A stretch of 64,000 nt of DNA from Rhytidiadelphus loreus (GCA_947034895.1 OX344763.1:83657093-83721092); one strand, 5' to 3'. Positions 1 to 12,866 are shown, counted from the first letter of the stretch. The notes: a model not told the origin generated them from the sequence alone. Made by a program: numbers and translations.

Positions 1-378
1 AATTTTAAAAAAAGATGGTTGAGAAAATAATAGGTAATGGAATATACCTGTAGATGCATAACAATCTAGCACCACGTCGCCATGTTTTGAAAATGCCTCA
101 ATCAATAGTTGCACAAATAAAGGATCCTTCTCACGAGCACCTCTCCATGGAACTGTACCATTCATGAGTTGAGTCTGTGAAGAGGTGAAGTTGTGGAGAA
201 GGTCAATTTCTTCAAGGTTTGTGCCTGCATTGCTAAGTTGTTGGTTCACATAGATAGAGAACTTAGACACCACCAATGTTTCCTCCCATTTGCTTCGTAC
301 AAAAAGAAGGATTCGAAAGAGTTGCGACTGCCAAGGATAAACAAGTTTCACAATTAATACTTGATCAACACAATGTTG

Positions 379-690
379 AACATGATATTCGTTATTTTGG
401 GAGAATTCCATGATTTTGGGAGTATGCAGTTTAGCGCGGTTCGCGATGATCTGCACCACAGATTGGGAAACTGGTATTTTCGAATGGTTATAAGTTACTC
501 AAATTTTGTCCAAACTGGGCATATGAGGTGTTTTTTGACATCTACGGAATCTTTAAATGTCAAAAAACACCTCATTTGCCCAGTTTGGACAAAATTTGAG
601 TAACTTATAACCATTCGAAAATTCCAGTTTCCCAATCTGTGATTCAGATCAACGCAAACCGACCTAAATTGGGAGATAGGAATACTTGCA
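379..690. mobile_element. Foldback MITE, copy 1 (in an intron)
   Basis: A large hairpin lies in the intron between exons 10 and 11 of the ParB/methylase gene. The arms around 480-540 and 555-635 are reverse complements (TTCGAATGGTTATAAGTTAC against its complement). The left end AACATGATATTCG matches the complete copy at 15208-15538, while the right terminal repeat is missing here. It explains the spurious coding tail of the exon-10 reading frame. Confidence 0.75.
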
Positions 691-3600
691 AGAAATAGGT
701 TCAAACATTTAAAACTAAACATTAGGAAAATTTCAATAGAACTTACCCAACGTTTGGATTTCTTGTAACTAGAAAGTTTTAGCTCATTCACGCCTGTCCA
801 TGAATCAAGTAGACGGAAACCATATGCATCAGCACACTCAAGTGTAAATCCCTTTACCTTGCCGTTCTCTGGATGGAACAACAAAATTGCTCCATCATCA
901 TGAATGTGCTCTGAAGCAAACTCAAAGATGGGTTCAATAACCTCTTCTTCATTTAAAATGTTCCATACAGGGATTTGAGATGGTGAAACTGAGGTGTTGG
1001 GGACCGCTAATCCATCGGGGATATCTGCAACAATCAAATCAAAGTATGGAGTAGGCTTCTCATTGCCTCCAAGAGTTCGCATCCGCTCCCTCCCAACCTA
1101 AACATAAAAAAACACAATTTTAGTTGTATGAATGAATTACAATGTCATGTTTATAACTTGTAAAATAAGTAGAAAGAATTTCAATAAGACTAGGGAGCAT
1201 AAATCTTACTTTTTTGGCAAAATCAAGCATTTCATTCCATGTTGGTGCATTGTCACCTATCTTCTCCTTGATGCTGAGCATTGCAGAAATCAATGATGGT
1301 AGAATTAGAGCTTGAGGCTCAATTCCATGTCTATCAGGTTGAATTGTCGATTTGGCAATGTATTCAGATGAAACAAAGATATCTATTGTAATAGACATAA
1401 GAGTTGGAGGGCAATGCGAACAAGTTGTGTTAATCACCTCGATTGTACTACAAGGCACAAGAGGAGGAGGTGCAACAATAGATGCAGGCATAGATGAAGA
1501 GGGGGTGTCATCCTTGGTGGCATTGTCACTCTTTGTCTTCTTTGTAATCTTCTTCTCCCTTGGCTTGCGCCCCTTCTTTGCTGGTACAATCTCCTCAAGC
1601 TCCTCTTCTTCATCTAAAGACTCACGTTGTGTGATTGATTTGGGATGGTCTTTGGCTGCTTCTTTCTCAAGTCCTTCAAGAGCAGGGGCAAAAGTCCTTG
1701 GACACTCTAAGTACCAAAGACAAGCTTGAAGTTCTTGGATAGAATACCCTTGCTGTTGAGTCAAGGTGAACATACAACCCTTCAAATGTGTGTCAAGCCA
1801 TCCTTTGAAAAGTTTGGGCATGGATCTCCTCTCAATTCCACCTTTTTGAACCAACTTTCGCTTGAAATATCTGCATTCATAGAGTAAATGAAATCATTGC
1901 AATGATGAAGATGCAAGTGTCATTATTTAAAAATTTGTAAAGGAAGTAAACAATTCAAACTTATACAAATGAATGAAATTGAAGTAAAAGGTCTACCTGT
2001 ATAGAAGCCTCTTTGTTGCAACATCTGTATCCTCTTGCTCTTTGAAAGGAGTGGACCTTGAATATGAAGAATCCTTTTTGAAGAGCCACCAAAAACCATG
2101 ACCCCATAATACAATACGCCATGTCTCCACGTAATCTCCAATTGTATCCAATTCATCATTGGCACTCCATTGAACCATAATATTTTCAGATTTGATGATG
2201 CTTGTGAATTCTGTTTTTGGTGCCTCTTCCAACTACAAACTACAAACAACAAACAACAAACAACTCCAACAAAGTAAATATAACATTGTTCAAGTAAAAC
2301 ATATGATGATACAACAATGGGAGAAGAATGCAAATAAAACTTTATAAAAGAAAGTATTGATCATGTAAATGAAAGAGAAGGTTCATAATATACCTCAGCC
2401 CAAAAAACAGCCTTAGAGAGCCAAGTCTCTAAGGTTGATGTGTTGAAACCAAGGGCAGGAAATCTGAAGCCCTCCTTGGAAGTCTCACTAGAGTTCCACC
2501 AACGAAGCCAACGAACCTTGTGGTGTGGCTGAACTACACATGTAGATATCCTTTGAAGTTTTTCCAATGACATCTCTGGCTTCTCATTGGCGCTGTAATG
2601 CAAGTAGATCTGAAATTTCAAAGATAAAAAATCATAGTAAAAACCAACAACAAAAGTAATCATGCAAATCATGCAATTCATTCATTTGCAAGTAATCAAA
2701 ATTACATACCTCTTCCAAAAATCCAATGCCATTTTTGGGATTTGTGATGGCTGATTGCTTATCAAACTCTGTTCGAAAACCTTTGATAGCTGCAGTGGCA
2801 GCTAGGGTCATGGCATCATGTACTCCTCTTGGAGTTTGGGCTTCGGGCTTGGTTTTCTCATAGTATGTTCGTATTGCAACATCTGAAACAACAACAATCT
2901 CTTGCTGCACATGAAAAATAAGAATGTTAAACCAATGTAGAACAAATTAAAGAAAATTTAGCAAATGAATGAAAAACTTTTGCAAACATTGTACACTCAC
3001 CCGATGAAGAAATTGTATGAAGACGTTTAATGTCAATGGATACCAAGCACCTGGGAGTTTTCTATTCTGACTCGCATTTTTTGTAATCCTCATCGCTTAG
3101 AAGACCTTTAAATTCCTCCAGTTTCATGTTGCCATAGGTACTCATCCTATGTAATTGTTGAACCAAATTGCTCTTGACATGGGAATGCTCTATAGACCTA
3201 CAATTAGCCACAAAAATAGAAAGTAAGATAAAGGAATTTGAAATCATAGAGTACTGCAATACACCAAAGGAAGTGATGAAGTTTAAAAAAAAAATTGAAA
3301 TAGAAATTGAAACTCACCAATTGATGTCATTCATAGCCTCCAATAGAATGCATGTATGACCGTTTGATACCCAAAACATACAATCAACGGGTATATGCTT
3401 CTCATGATCATATCGATGCATCCTATTGATGTATCATACCAAGCTGCCAATCTATGATTGCCATTCCACACAAAGAACATATGGTTTGACAAATGTGAGA
3501 TGGATGGTTGAGACTTCAACCAACCCTCAAAATGGTCATTCACCTCTATCCAATGATCATTCCATGTCTCCACAATCTCCGGGGTTACTAATTTGCATAG

Positions 3601-4136
3601 TCCCTTGTCATTTGTAGTAGACACAAAAAGTACACGATCACCTTATCGGTATCCATGGACAAACTCGGCCTCCAGTCGTTTCACTTGACTCTGAAGGAGG
3701 GGGCGAACTAATGGAAGTCCTATCATCCTGCACAAAAGAATATCAAAGCGTGATCCCGATCCACCACCGTTGAATAGCATACTATTGATGACAGCATTGT
3801 GTGGGCGCTTAATTACCCACCCTTGGTAATTAATCGGACACAACCAGGTTCTAGGGGTTAACTAAATTCTAACCTAACGGGTGACTAAGCGTCGGTCCAT
3901 TGTGCCTTCCAAGCAATGGATCTTCTTTACTAAGTTCCTAGTTTCCGCAGATGACAATGGGGTTGCCCCAATTGGCGAGGGAATAGTTCGGGCTAACCGT
4001 CCCCTAACGGCAGCCTATACGAACTACTACCGAATCTATTCTAATCTATGGGAATCTGAGGCTAACTGACCCTTCCTAAGACTAAGGAGGGATTACCTAA
4101 GTCCCTTCCATGGTTTCCTAAGTTGATTGGGCTTTT

Positions 4137-4500
4137 TTCCTAATCTAAGTTATCTTTTTCCCTAATTTATTTTATCTAATTTATCTCCTAATTTAATCCT
4201 CTAAATTGATTTATCTTTTTTCCTAATTTATTTTATCTAATTTATCTCCTAATTTAATCCTCTAAATTGATTTATCTTTTTTCCTAATTTATTTTATCTA
4301 ATTTATCTCCTAATTTAATCCTCTAAATTGATTTATCTTTTTTCCTAATTTAATTTATCTAATTTATCTCCTAATTTAATCTTCTAAATTAATTTATCTT
4401 TTTTCCTAATTTATCTCCTAATCTAATTTTCTAAATTAATTTGTCTTTTTTCCTAATTTGTCTCCTAATTTAATTTATCTAATTTACTTTATCTTTCTAA
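4137..4500. repeat. AT-rich tandem repeat, about 63-bp unit
   Basis: About five to six successive units of the type TTATCTTTTTTCCTAATTTA followed by TTTATCTCCTAATTTAATCC, decaying towards the right. No coding capacity. It lies within the 3.9 kb insertion. Confidence 0.85.
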
Positions 4501-5284
4501 TTTAATCCTCTAATCTAATTTAGTTTTTCCTAATTAGACTATCTTTTTACGTTCTACCCTTGACCCTATGTCGTTATTACTTAAGGTAATTTTGATTGGC
4601 TATTTCAACCTTAACTCCTAACTGGATTATTTTGTCCTCATCTAATTTTTAACTTCTTGGTTGAATTTTGACCCTAACGGTTTACTAATCCCTAGTCCTA
4701 TCCTATCCTGTTCTACCTTGTTTTGTAGTCTAATTCCTAATTGCTAATCGACATTGACCACCTCTTAACAGAATTTAGCACAAATCAAAAGAAAAAAAGC
4801 ACTGGGGGCTAATTTACTGACTCACTTGATCGAAGTTGGCATGAGCGACTTTTTCCTCCATACCTCCGGCCGCGTGCTCGTATTCCATAGTCGACATGTA
4901 GGTTGAAGTAGTAAACTGCCTACGGCTTAGTCTTTGGCGAAGGAGTACACTCTAAGACCCATAATGGGCCCTTCCTTTCTCCTTATCTCTTTTTCTTTTC
5001 CTTCAACACTATTCCTACCAACCCCTTAAATGAGGCCTTACACCATATGACGCTAATCTAATGGAAGAGTCACCTATTCTCTTACGTCGTCATTTTGGTG
5101 TCATCCTAATCTCTTTCTTAATGGTTGCAAGAAGCTTTGGAGATTTCCTACCTAATCCTATGACGCAACACTATTTATCGTCTCTCCCTTCTTCCTCTCC
5201 TATAACTACCCTCTTCCTAATTTTGTCATCATTGTGTGAAGTTTGGTTTGAGAGGTGGAGGATGTGGTTTGCAGGGCGCCGCTT

Positions 5285-5595
5285 GGAGTTTGTCTTTTAT
5301 TCTTTCCCCCCCCCCTTTTGTATGTTTTGTTTTGATTTCCCCTCGCCCCCCCTTTATGATTTCTCTTTCCCTTTTCCCCCCCCGAAACCCTTGGACCCCC
5401 CCCCTTTTCCCCAAAGCCCTGGCCCAATCTCCCCGAAGCCCTGGCCCCCCTCCCCCGAAGCCCACTGGCTGGGTGCCGCTGTCTGGGTGCCCGCTGTCTG
5501 GGTGCCCGCTGCTAGGTCGCCCGCTGTCTGGGTTGCCCGCTGCTGGTCGCCCGGCTGGCTGGGTTGCCCGCTGCTGGGGTCCTGGTTGGCTGGCC
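5285..5595. repeat. C-rich tract and GC minisatellite
   Basis: A C/T-rich run (about 5305-5465) passes into repeated copies of GTCTGGGTGCCCGCTG (about 5467-5590). Open frames over this interval are low-complexity artefacts. Confidence 0.7.
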
Positions 5596-8149
5596 CTGGC
5601 CTTACACTCCTTTCCTAACCTCGGGTTCCCGTATGGGAACCCACTTAACTAAAAACTAAACCGGACGTTACGGATTATGGTCAAGGTAAAACAAGAGGCT
5701 AGACTAATTTTGATGTGTTGAAGTCAAAGCTTCGCCGTGGGGGAAAGAACTTGGATGTTGACCAATCTATTTCATGGCGGGGGGTTTCTTCCGCGTTTCT
5801 ACTACCTAGGGGTATCTTGGGAACTAAACTTTAATTTTTCCCAAGAAGATCTTGGGAACTAAACTTTGGAATTTAGACCTACCGGGGTCCAAAGCTTTGC
5901 CGTAGAATCGGTTTTAACACCGACTTTAGGACTTGCAATGGATTGGGGTTCAAAGCTCCGCCGTCTAGGACTCGTTTTAATACACTCTTTAGGACTTAGG
6001 GGTCACAGGGTCAAAGCTTCGCCGTCCCCCGAAGGGTGGGTCCACTTGTCAACAACAAAGAAGGGGGTTACTATAGTTAGCACTTACTTCCAAGGCACAC
6101 GTACACGCAAGATGATAATGTTAAAGGACTTATGCACCAAAGGCCCCCCAAAGCAGCATCGCCAAGGTACGGTGGGGGGTTACTCTGGGGTTAGTGCACG
6201 ACACAAGATAAACTTCACCAAAGACTCTTCAAATGGGACCAAAAGAAAGCCAAAGAAAACTCACAAAGTACATACGTACGAGAAGAAGGACTCCAAGGAC
6301 CTTTAAAAGCTGCAAATAGAACAACAACGAGAGCCAAAAGTGCTCCAAAAACACCGTAGAGGTTTTTTGGCCTAAACGCCAAAAATTCCAAGATAACTTG
6401 GACCCACGGACCCAAAACAAGTATTGGGGGTCTTTTGGGAGAGAGAAGGGCCCCCTTTTATAGGTTTCCAAGGGCCCACTCCCCCCCTCGACAAGTAACC
6501 TCATCCATCCGGATTTTCATCCAACTTTGAGATTTTCACCTAATCTTGGGTTTTACGCTGGTCCTAGTTTCTAACTTTTGGAGTTTAGCTCGGAATTGCA
6601 AATGGATTGCGCCAATGGCTTCAGAATGCCATTTTTAGCCTAAAGGACTCCCTACCCCCTATTTCTATCACCAAAAACCCCTCGGAAACTAGTGCCAACT
6701 GGAGCCAATTAAAAGGGTAAAAACCTAACTTTTGGGGTTTACCTCTTGTGGCTTGGGTAACTAGCTAGGGTTGTTGGGGAGGCTCTAGGGAGTAAGAAAA
6801 GGCTCCTTGATGTCTTCGTTCCGACTTCGTACGCTCCCGGGACGCCGGTCAACCCCGCAAAGATCCTGCCGTAAATATTAATTGGGGGGATGTTGTCAGT
6901 TTCGGCTGCTTCCCGCTATTGGAACTCCATGAATTTTGTCGGGGCGCGTTATTAACATAAAAGATGCTAGTCTAATTTTTAGTGAGATTTTACCGCGGCC
7001 TGGGTATTTTCTATGAATTTCCCAACCTGGCCTTTGGCGGTTGACTGCTCGGAAAAAGATCCTTTGGAGATCAGAAAAAACCGAGACTTTTTGGGGAACC
7101 TCTCATGGAGTCCCCCAAGCCACGTGCCAAATCTTAGGCTATTCTGGCACATAGTTGGTGGCGAGGTGAAAACTGACTTCGGTTGAATCACCGGCAGTCA
7201 GGGAATCTTTCACATGTGAGGGAATCTGGGCGAATGGGTTTTGCCGTGGATGTCCCGACATGTTCCAGATCCGAGAACACCATCTGGCGGCTGTGGATTC
7301 CTCCATGCGGCCTATCTGGGACAAGCGACACCTGCAAGCTAACAAATTGGATTCCTAATGTTTCGTCGGTGGAATGGGGAAACTAGAACCTATCTTTGGA
7401 GATTTATGTGGAGACCTCCCCCACTCTCCTAAGACTTAATTTAGCCTATCCTCGTCACATGCACTAGGGTTTGGGCTATTTTGGGTAAGTTCCCAGTAGC
7501 CCTATTGTTTCCCACTAATTACGGGTTCTAACCTATATACAAGTGGGTTTTATGGGTAATCTATGGGTAAAAGGCTATTTATGACCAAATGCTATACTGG
7601 TACGTGACATACCTATTTTGGTTCTACACTCTTTTTTGGGCTTTTTGTACTACTTTATGCCTTAATTTGTAATAAACTAAAAAAAAAAAAACAATGAGTC
7701 CCAAGTGACGAATTTGGGGCTCACACATTGGAGTCAAGTTTTTGACCATTGCGCACAGCTTGTTCCACCTCCTCCATAGTTCGACCCTCAAAAGTTGGAT
7801 CAATATCCCCACTGTGAACAATGTGATCCACCTACAATGAATGGTACATTGAACCCAAAAATTGAGTTAATAGTAAAAAGTATTACATTGAAATTCAAAG
7901 GATAATGAATCATAATGGTGCAACAAGAGCAGTGAATGAAGAATGCATAAAAGCAAAAAGAATTAGAAACAAATCTTACCGGTGCAATGGTAATGGTAGG
8001 TTGAGAATCATCATTGATGATGAGGTCCAATCCTTCCAGTTGGAGAAGCCCTCCATCAATGTCCATGAAGCTCTATTTCATCAACAAGGTGTGGGATGAG
8101 GTGGAATTTTAGAAACAAAATCAACCATTACAAAAAATTTGAAACATAT

Positions 8150-9175
8150 TTAGCAAGCTTGGATTAGTTGATCACAACCCTAGAGAATTTGAAATTGTCA
8201 CTTTGATGACGAGGCCATCTTGTAGAAGCAAAATCAGCCATGAAAAAAAAATTCAGCAACATTCCTAGCAAGCTTGAACTACTTCATCACAACCCTAGAG
8301 AATTTGAAATTGTCACTTTGATGACGAGGCCATCTTGTAGAAGCAAAATCAGCCATGAAAAAAAAAATTCAGCAACATTCCTAGCAAGCTTGAACTACTT
8401 CATCACAACCTTAAAGAATTTCAAATTGTCACTTCGTTGACGAGGCCATCTTCTACAAGCAAAATCAGCCATGTCCAAAAAAATTGAACAAAATTTCTAG
8501 CAAGCTTAGACTAGTTCATCAGAACCCTAAAGAGTTTTAAATTGTCACCTCGTTGACGAGGCCATCTTCTACAAGCAAAATCAGCCATGTCCAAAAAAAT
8601 TGAACAAAATTTCTAGCAAGCTTTGACTAGTTCATCATAACCCTAAAGAGTTTCAAATTGTCACCTCGTTAACGAGGTGGTCTTCTACAAGTAAAATTAG
8701 CCTTTGAAAAAAATTCAACAACATTTCAAGCAAGCTTTGAGTAGTTCATCATAACCCAAAAGAATCTGAAATTATCACCTCGTTTACGAGGTGGTGTTCT
8801 ACAAGTAAAATCAGCCTTTGAAAAAAATTCAACAACATTTCAAGCAAATTTTGACTAGTTCATGAAAACCCTAAAGAACCTGAATTTGCCACCTCGTTGA
8901 CGAGGCGACCTTCTACAGCCTAAGTCAACAATTGAAAGAAAATCTAAAACATGTCTTCAAATGTTTTGGTAGCCGATTGCAACCCTGCAGTAGAAAACTT
9001 CAAATTGCCACCTCGTTGACAAGGCGGTCTTCTACATCCTAAATCAGCCAAAGATAATTTTTTTTGAACATGTTTTCTAAACTTCCGCGAACCCGAAAAC
9101 AATAAAGAAAATTCAAAAATGATGCCTCGTTAACGAGGCGATGAGCTACAGCACTAGGAAGTATTCAAAGAGGGT
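8150..9175. repeat. Tandem array of about 116-bp units carrying a CCTCGTTGACGAGG palindrome
   Basis: ATCACAACCC starts recur at 8171, 8286 and 8402, and a mutated form follows at 8518. Degenerate units continue to about 9170, giving eight to nine in all. Each unit carries a version of the palindrome CCTCGTTGACGAGG followed by TTCTACAAGC. The later units diverge elsewhere but keep the palindrome. The array fills intron 1 of the ParB/methylase gene. Confidence 0.85.
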
Positions 9176-9334
9176 AAAAAATGTTACCTGTTGTGGTGTT
9201 TCGGTGGCTTCAATTTCGAGAGCGTGGACACCTTCGATGCAATCAGGTAAACCCTTGCCGCCCTCGCCACCCTCGCCGCCTTCTTGAGGCGCCTCTCCAT
9301 CCTTCCGCATTGTTGCACTTCGTAAGTTCATTGC

Positions 9335-9420
9335 GAAAGAACATCCACCAATGTACAACACAACACACAAAGAAAACAAAGAGAGTATGGAAGAGAGCAA
9401 AACCCTAGGATGTGTGCAAT
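9335..9420 (-). promoter_or_regulatory. Putative leader of the ParB/methylase gene
   Basis: On the minus strand, CCTAGGGTTTTG (telo-box-like) is followed by CTCTCTTCCATACTCTC, typical of plant 5' leaders, ending at the ATG at 9331. No TATA box was assigned. Confidence 0.35.
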
Positions 9421-9898
9421 GCGCTGGATGGAAAAAAAAAAAAAAAAAAAGAGTATAAAATTGGTAGATTTAGGGCAAGAGAATCTCTTGAATAACATCT
9501 TTGATTTTGAAGATTTTGAATCCAAAATTTTTCTATCCATAGATTATAACCTTAGTACATACTCTAATTTTTTCCAGATTTTTCGGACTCACGAGTGATT
9601 TTACAAAAATCAGCAAACTTCTCTAAAAACTACGTGAGCAAGATTTGGTCAAAGAATCTACTAATTTTGAAGATTTCAGAGAAGATTCCAATATGCTGAT
9701 TTCGTTTTTAGGCCGTAGAATGTTCAAAAAAGCTCTGTTTTTAACATGCTATATACCATTGGAATCATCTTCTTGATATACACGAAATGACGTTATGTTC
9801 TAAATGCACCTTTAACAAAAAAAATTCATATAAATTCAATGGTTCACCTTCTAAATTTCTAATGACTCATCTTCTATCAAAAATATAGATTAACTTAC

Positions 9899-10195
9899 CA
9901 ACTCTATGCTTTCAAGCAACATGATATTTGCAAGTACACTTGATTGACGCACACTGTCTTCAATTTCATCCACGCTATCAAGCTCAGCAACCTTCGCTCC
10001 TTCTATACTTTGTATACAACTATCACCACATTGAATATGTCTATCATCTTCATACAACAAGGTCCGAATAGTACTACTCATATCACCTCCATTAGCTTTT
10101 TGCAAACGTCGAAGCATCTTCAATTTCTCTAACTGCTTCTTACTAGAAAACAAAAGACCTGCCTTACGTCTCTTCCTATAAGAACCCTTTGGCAT
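9899..10195 (-). CDS. Candidate first exon of an unrecognised small basic protein
   Basis: A 99-codon open stretch begins with the ATG at 10195 and ends at a strong splice donor (TTG|GTAAGT) in phase 0. The N-terminus is very basic (MPKGSYRKRRKAG), followed by a charged helical stretch (KKQLEKLKMLRRLQKANGG) and an acidic C-terminal half. No family is recognised. It could be an alternative upstream exon of the ParB/methylase gene on the same strand, or a fragment of a separate gene whose next exon was lost. Confidence 0.35.
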
Positions 10196-10726
10196 CCCTA
10201 CAAAATGAAAATACTCGCATGAAACTAATTTTATTTCTCAATCTGGTATCAACTTTGCCATCTCGCCTATACATAGCACTCTCAAAGTTTGATGAATGCA
10301 TTTTCATCAAATCAAATGGAAGGACATCTATTTATGACGACATCAACGATCACTAAGATCATTCCTTCTTCGCTCACCTACTTCATAATTATTCCTACAT
10401 TTGAACATATCATCCTTACAATAAGGGAGCCTCCATTTCCTAGCTTTTAATGTGCCTCCATCTTCTGCATGTGGTGCTATTTAAAATTTATAATCTAACT
10501 GAGGATCGTCTAATGGTAATTCAAATACAAGAATTCAATCATTGGCCAAATTTGAAATCCTTTAATGTAAGCCTTTTCAAATTCGAATTTCAAATCACTA
10601 AAAGCCAATAGCCAAAAACGGCTACTCTCAAAATCAACTACTTTAAAGCCTTCTACCTCCTACTACAAATCAGCAAGCTTTTAAATGTTACCATGCAAAC
10701 AAAGACCATGAGTAAAAGTTTGTGGA

Positions 10727-12866
10727 TTGTATGCACATGCCAATATGGACATGGCATTTGTTCGTGGTGATGGGTCTAGCATTCCAATATCATTTCCTTG
10801 CAACGATGATGGTGTAGCATGCGTATCTGCATTGATTCTTAGTATAAGGTTCAACCTCAACTTGACGTCTTTGTGGGTGGAAGAGGAACTATTTGATTCT
10901 GATGGAGGACAACTTGTGTCAACTATCATGCAACTGAAGATTAAGAGTGAGGAAGGAGATGTATGGAGACTCTCCTCTGGCAAGTACCATGCATTCGGGA
11001 CCCCAAGTATTGCAAGGTCAGTGTCACCTAATGTTGTCACACTTGAATCTGTAATGTCTACAACGCAGATGCCTTTGGGAAGTCGTGTCAAAGTAGAGCC
11101 TTTGGATCCTATCTATATCGATCTTAGCGAGTCTCCTGATGACGACGCTATTTTGGTTAGTGAAGTAGTTGGAAAGTTGTCTCCTATACCCGAGTTCGAC
11201 GAAGATACTATTTTGGTGATGAATCAAGATGTTCATGGTAGCACTTTGCCGTCATTAGGTACACAAAATTCAACGCAAGTTCATAGCGTCTTTCAGTGCC
11301 TCAAAGATATGTAGAGTCGTCCACGCGCTCGGAATGAGTTGAAGTTCTTGAACCTAGATGAACTTCGAGTTGAGTCTGTCCTTCATCTTCCACAATCATT
11401 CAATGGAGATGTACTTTTTGAATTGCCTCCTCTTTCGTCTCCATCATCTTCCTTTGCTGGTTTGTCCAGATTGCAATCTTCCTCGACCGTAGGTCGTTTA
11501 TTAGAAGGCATGGATCGTAGGTTTGATGGGCACATGTGGACACACATACACTACAAATATTGCTAATGACTTTGGTCTGAAGTTTCGCTATTCTTTTTGT
11601 ATTGGACATCTAATATGCGAGAATCCAGATTGCCCTAGAGTGCGACGTGGTGGAGACAAAAATGAGAGTGAGTGGGAGGGGTCATCACCTGTTATTTTTG
11701 TTGTAGGGAATGAATCGCCTACAAAATCCACTATTCTATGTCGAATCTGCAAAGTGTCCCCTTCTTGCAAGTCATTATGCCCTTGTCGCATGTGTAAGGT
11801 CTTCAATTCTAATGGTTCTGGAAGAGCTTGTATCCATGTTGGCTATCACAAACATCTTGTTGGAAGGGGTGTTTGTCGTGCATCTGTTGAGCGGACAACA
11901 TCTTTGATAAGTCAGGAAGTTTATAAAACACCGTCTGCTACTAATTCAGCTATAAGTCTTGCTGCTGGCAAATAATTCCTTGCATCTGAGTTGTTTCAGA
12001 ATGAAGAATTGCAAGGCGAGCCAAAGCCTCTCAAAGGTCAGGCACTAGAAGCAGTGATGGAAAAGTTTCGAATATTTAGTTCACCAAGTATCCGAAATAC
12101 AATCTCCAATTTCCGTCACACTACAAGTGGAGGACCTATTGACAACATCATATCATTGAAGAAGAGAAGTGCATATTCCTACATCCAAGATAGTGTGTTT
12201 CCAGGCCAAGGTAAAGAAAAGGTTTACCTTTTCAAGATGTCTGAGGAAGGTCTAGCAAGTGGAGTGGATCTTGTGAAGAGAATGCAGCCAGGTGGAGATT
12301 TACAATCATCTTGGTGTATATTTGACCATGTAAAAAGGGTGAAGGGATGGATAACAATGGCTGCACATATCTATGATGCTGAGTTCTGTCAAGTTCTCAC
12401 CATTTGTGTTTGTGACATGATGAGTGAAGATGCGTTGTCACAAGAGCAGATGTGGAGATCTCTCAATTCTATTATGGCACGCCATGGTATTCCATCTCCA
12501 AATTTTAAGGGCTTCATGGCTGACAACGCAATGGCCAATTGGCATGCTGTTCGTGTCGTGTATGGAAGTGGCAACAAACAAGAGCCTATGCAAGATCGGG
12601 AGCACTCGTGTTTACTTCATTGGACGACATCACTAAATAGACACACTGAAAAGCACATTCAACCTGAGTTCCAGGAAACTCACAAAAGGCTTTGTAAACA
12701 ATACAAAGATGCTAAAACAATGGCCGAAGCTGAAGAAAGATACCTTGCAATTAAGGGATGGTGGCACTCTTCAAGGGTTGCATCCGAAGATTCTCTCCGA
12801 GCTCTTGATGATTGGCTTGGTTTTGGGCACTTTCGCTATCGACAGTGGGGTGGATTTCTAGAGTTG
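10727..12866 (+). pseudogene. MULE-like transposase gene, 5' exon (host of the nested insertions)
   Basis: An open region of about 710 codons is broken by TAG at 11312-11314, a one-base frameshift near 11500-11525 and TAA at 11973-11975. In order it holds an acidic region with IYIDLSESPDDD, a Cys-rich region (CRICKVSP...CPCRMCKV), and a transposase-like core. The core reads WCIFDHVKRVKGWITMAAHI, then CDMMSEDALS, then GFMADNAMANW, a DDE/RNase-H-like arrangement as in MULE transposases. It then reaches FGHFRYRQWGGFLEL and a GTAAGT donor at 12867. I recognise the layout from plant genes that end in a SWIM finger. The reading resumes in phase 0 at 35316. The first ATG is uncertain. Confidence 0.6.

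Larger units (their letters stand above)
3843..7721. mobile_element. Non-coding insertion inside the ParB/methylase gene
   Basis: About 3.9 kb with a base composition unlike its surroundings and no credible coding region. It separates two open segments of the ParB gene. CACA is present on both sides (3839-3842 and 7722-7725). Removing the segment plus one CACA joins the reading frame through residues DSNV and CPINY. Inside are a 63-bp tandem array, a C-rich tract, four imperfect repeats of CAAAGCTTCGCCGT (5726-6025) and an A-run near 7680. No LTR ends were identified, so the element class is open. An ordinary intron is less likely because the borders lack GT-AG. Confidence 0.4.
1..9331 (-). 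pseudogene. ParB-like / N4-N6 DNA-methylase-like gene, multi-exon, decayed and cut by window edge
   Basis: Seen: a chain of minus-strand exons with GT-AG borders, approximately 9331-9188, 8072-7980, 7831-7722, 3838-3318, 3197-3001, 2904-2710, 2609-2394, 2232-1997, 1870-1210, 1097-747 and 327-48, continuing left of the window. The start is the ATG at 9331, just downstream of a pyrimidine-rich leader with a telo-box. Exon 4 encodes FVWNGNHRLAAW, the central ParB/sulfiredoxin-fold motif. Exon 10 encodes LIVADIPDG, a DPPY-like motif IV. Exon 11 encodes PWRGAREKDP followed by VVLDCYASTG, the SAM-binding motif I. The order motif IV then motif I matches beta-class N4-cytosine/N6-adenine DNA methylases. 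Exon 9 has a lysine-rich, NLS-like stretch. Damage: TAA at 3643-3645, frameshifts near 3415 and 3070, and a 3.9 kb insertion. DNA modification is an inference; ADIPDG is degenerate and activity is doubtful. The exon chain is my own reading. Confidence 0.6.

Noticed and set aside
1352..1729. Plus-strand ORF at 1.35-1.73 kb
   Set aside because: It is the antisense shadow of exon 9 of the ParB/methylase gene.
5061..5652. Overlapping proline/glycine-rich ORFs near 5.2-5.6 kb
   Set aside because: They fall in a C-rich tract and minisatellite, and are open on both strands only because of composition.
4137..9175. CRISPR-like arrays
   Set aside because: Units are continuous tandem repeats without unique spacers, in a eukaryotic context.
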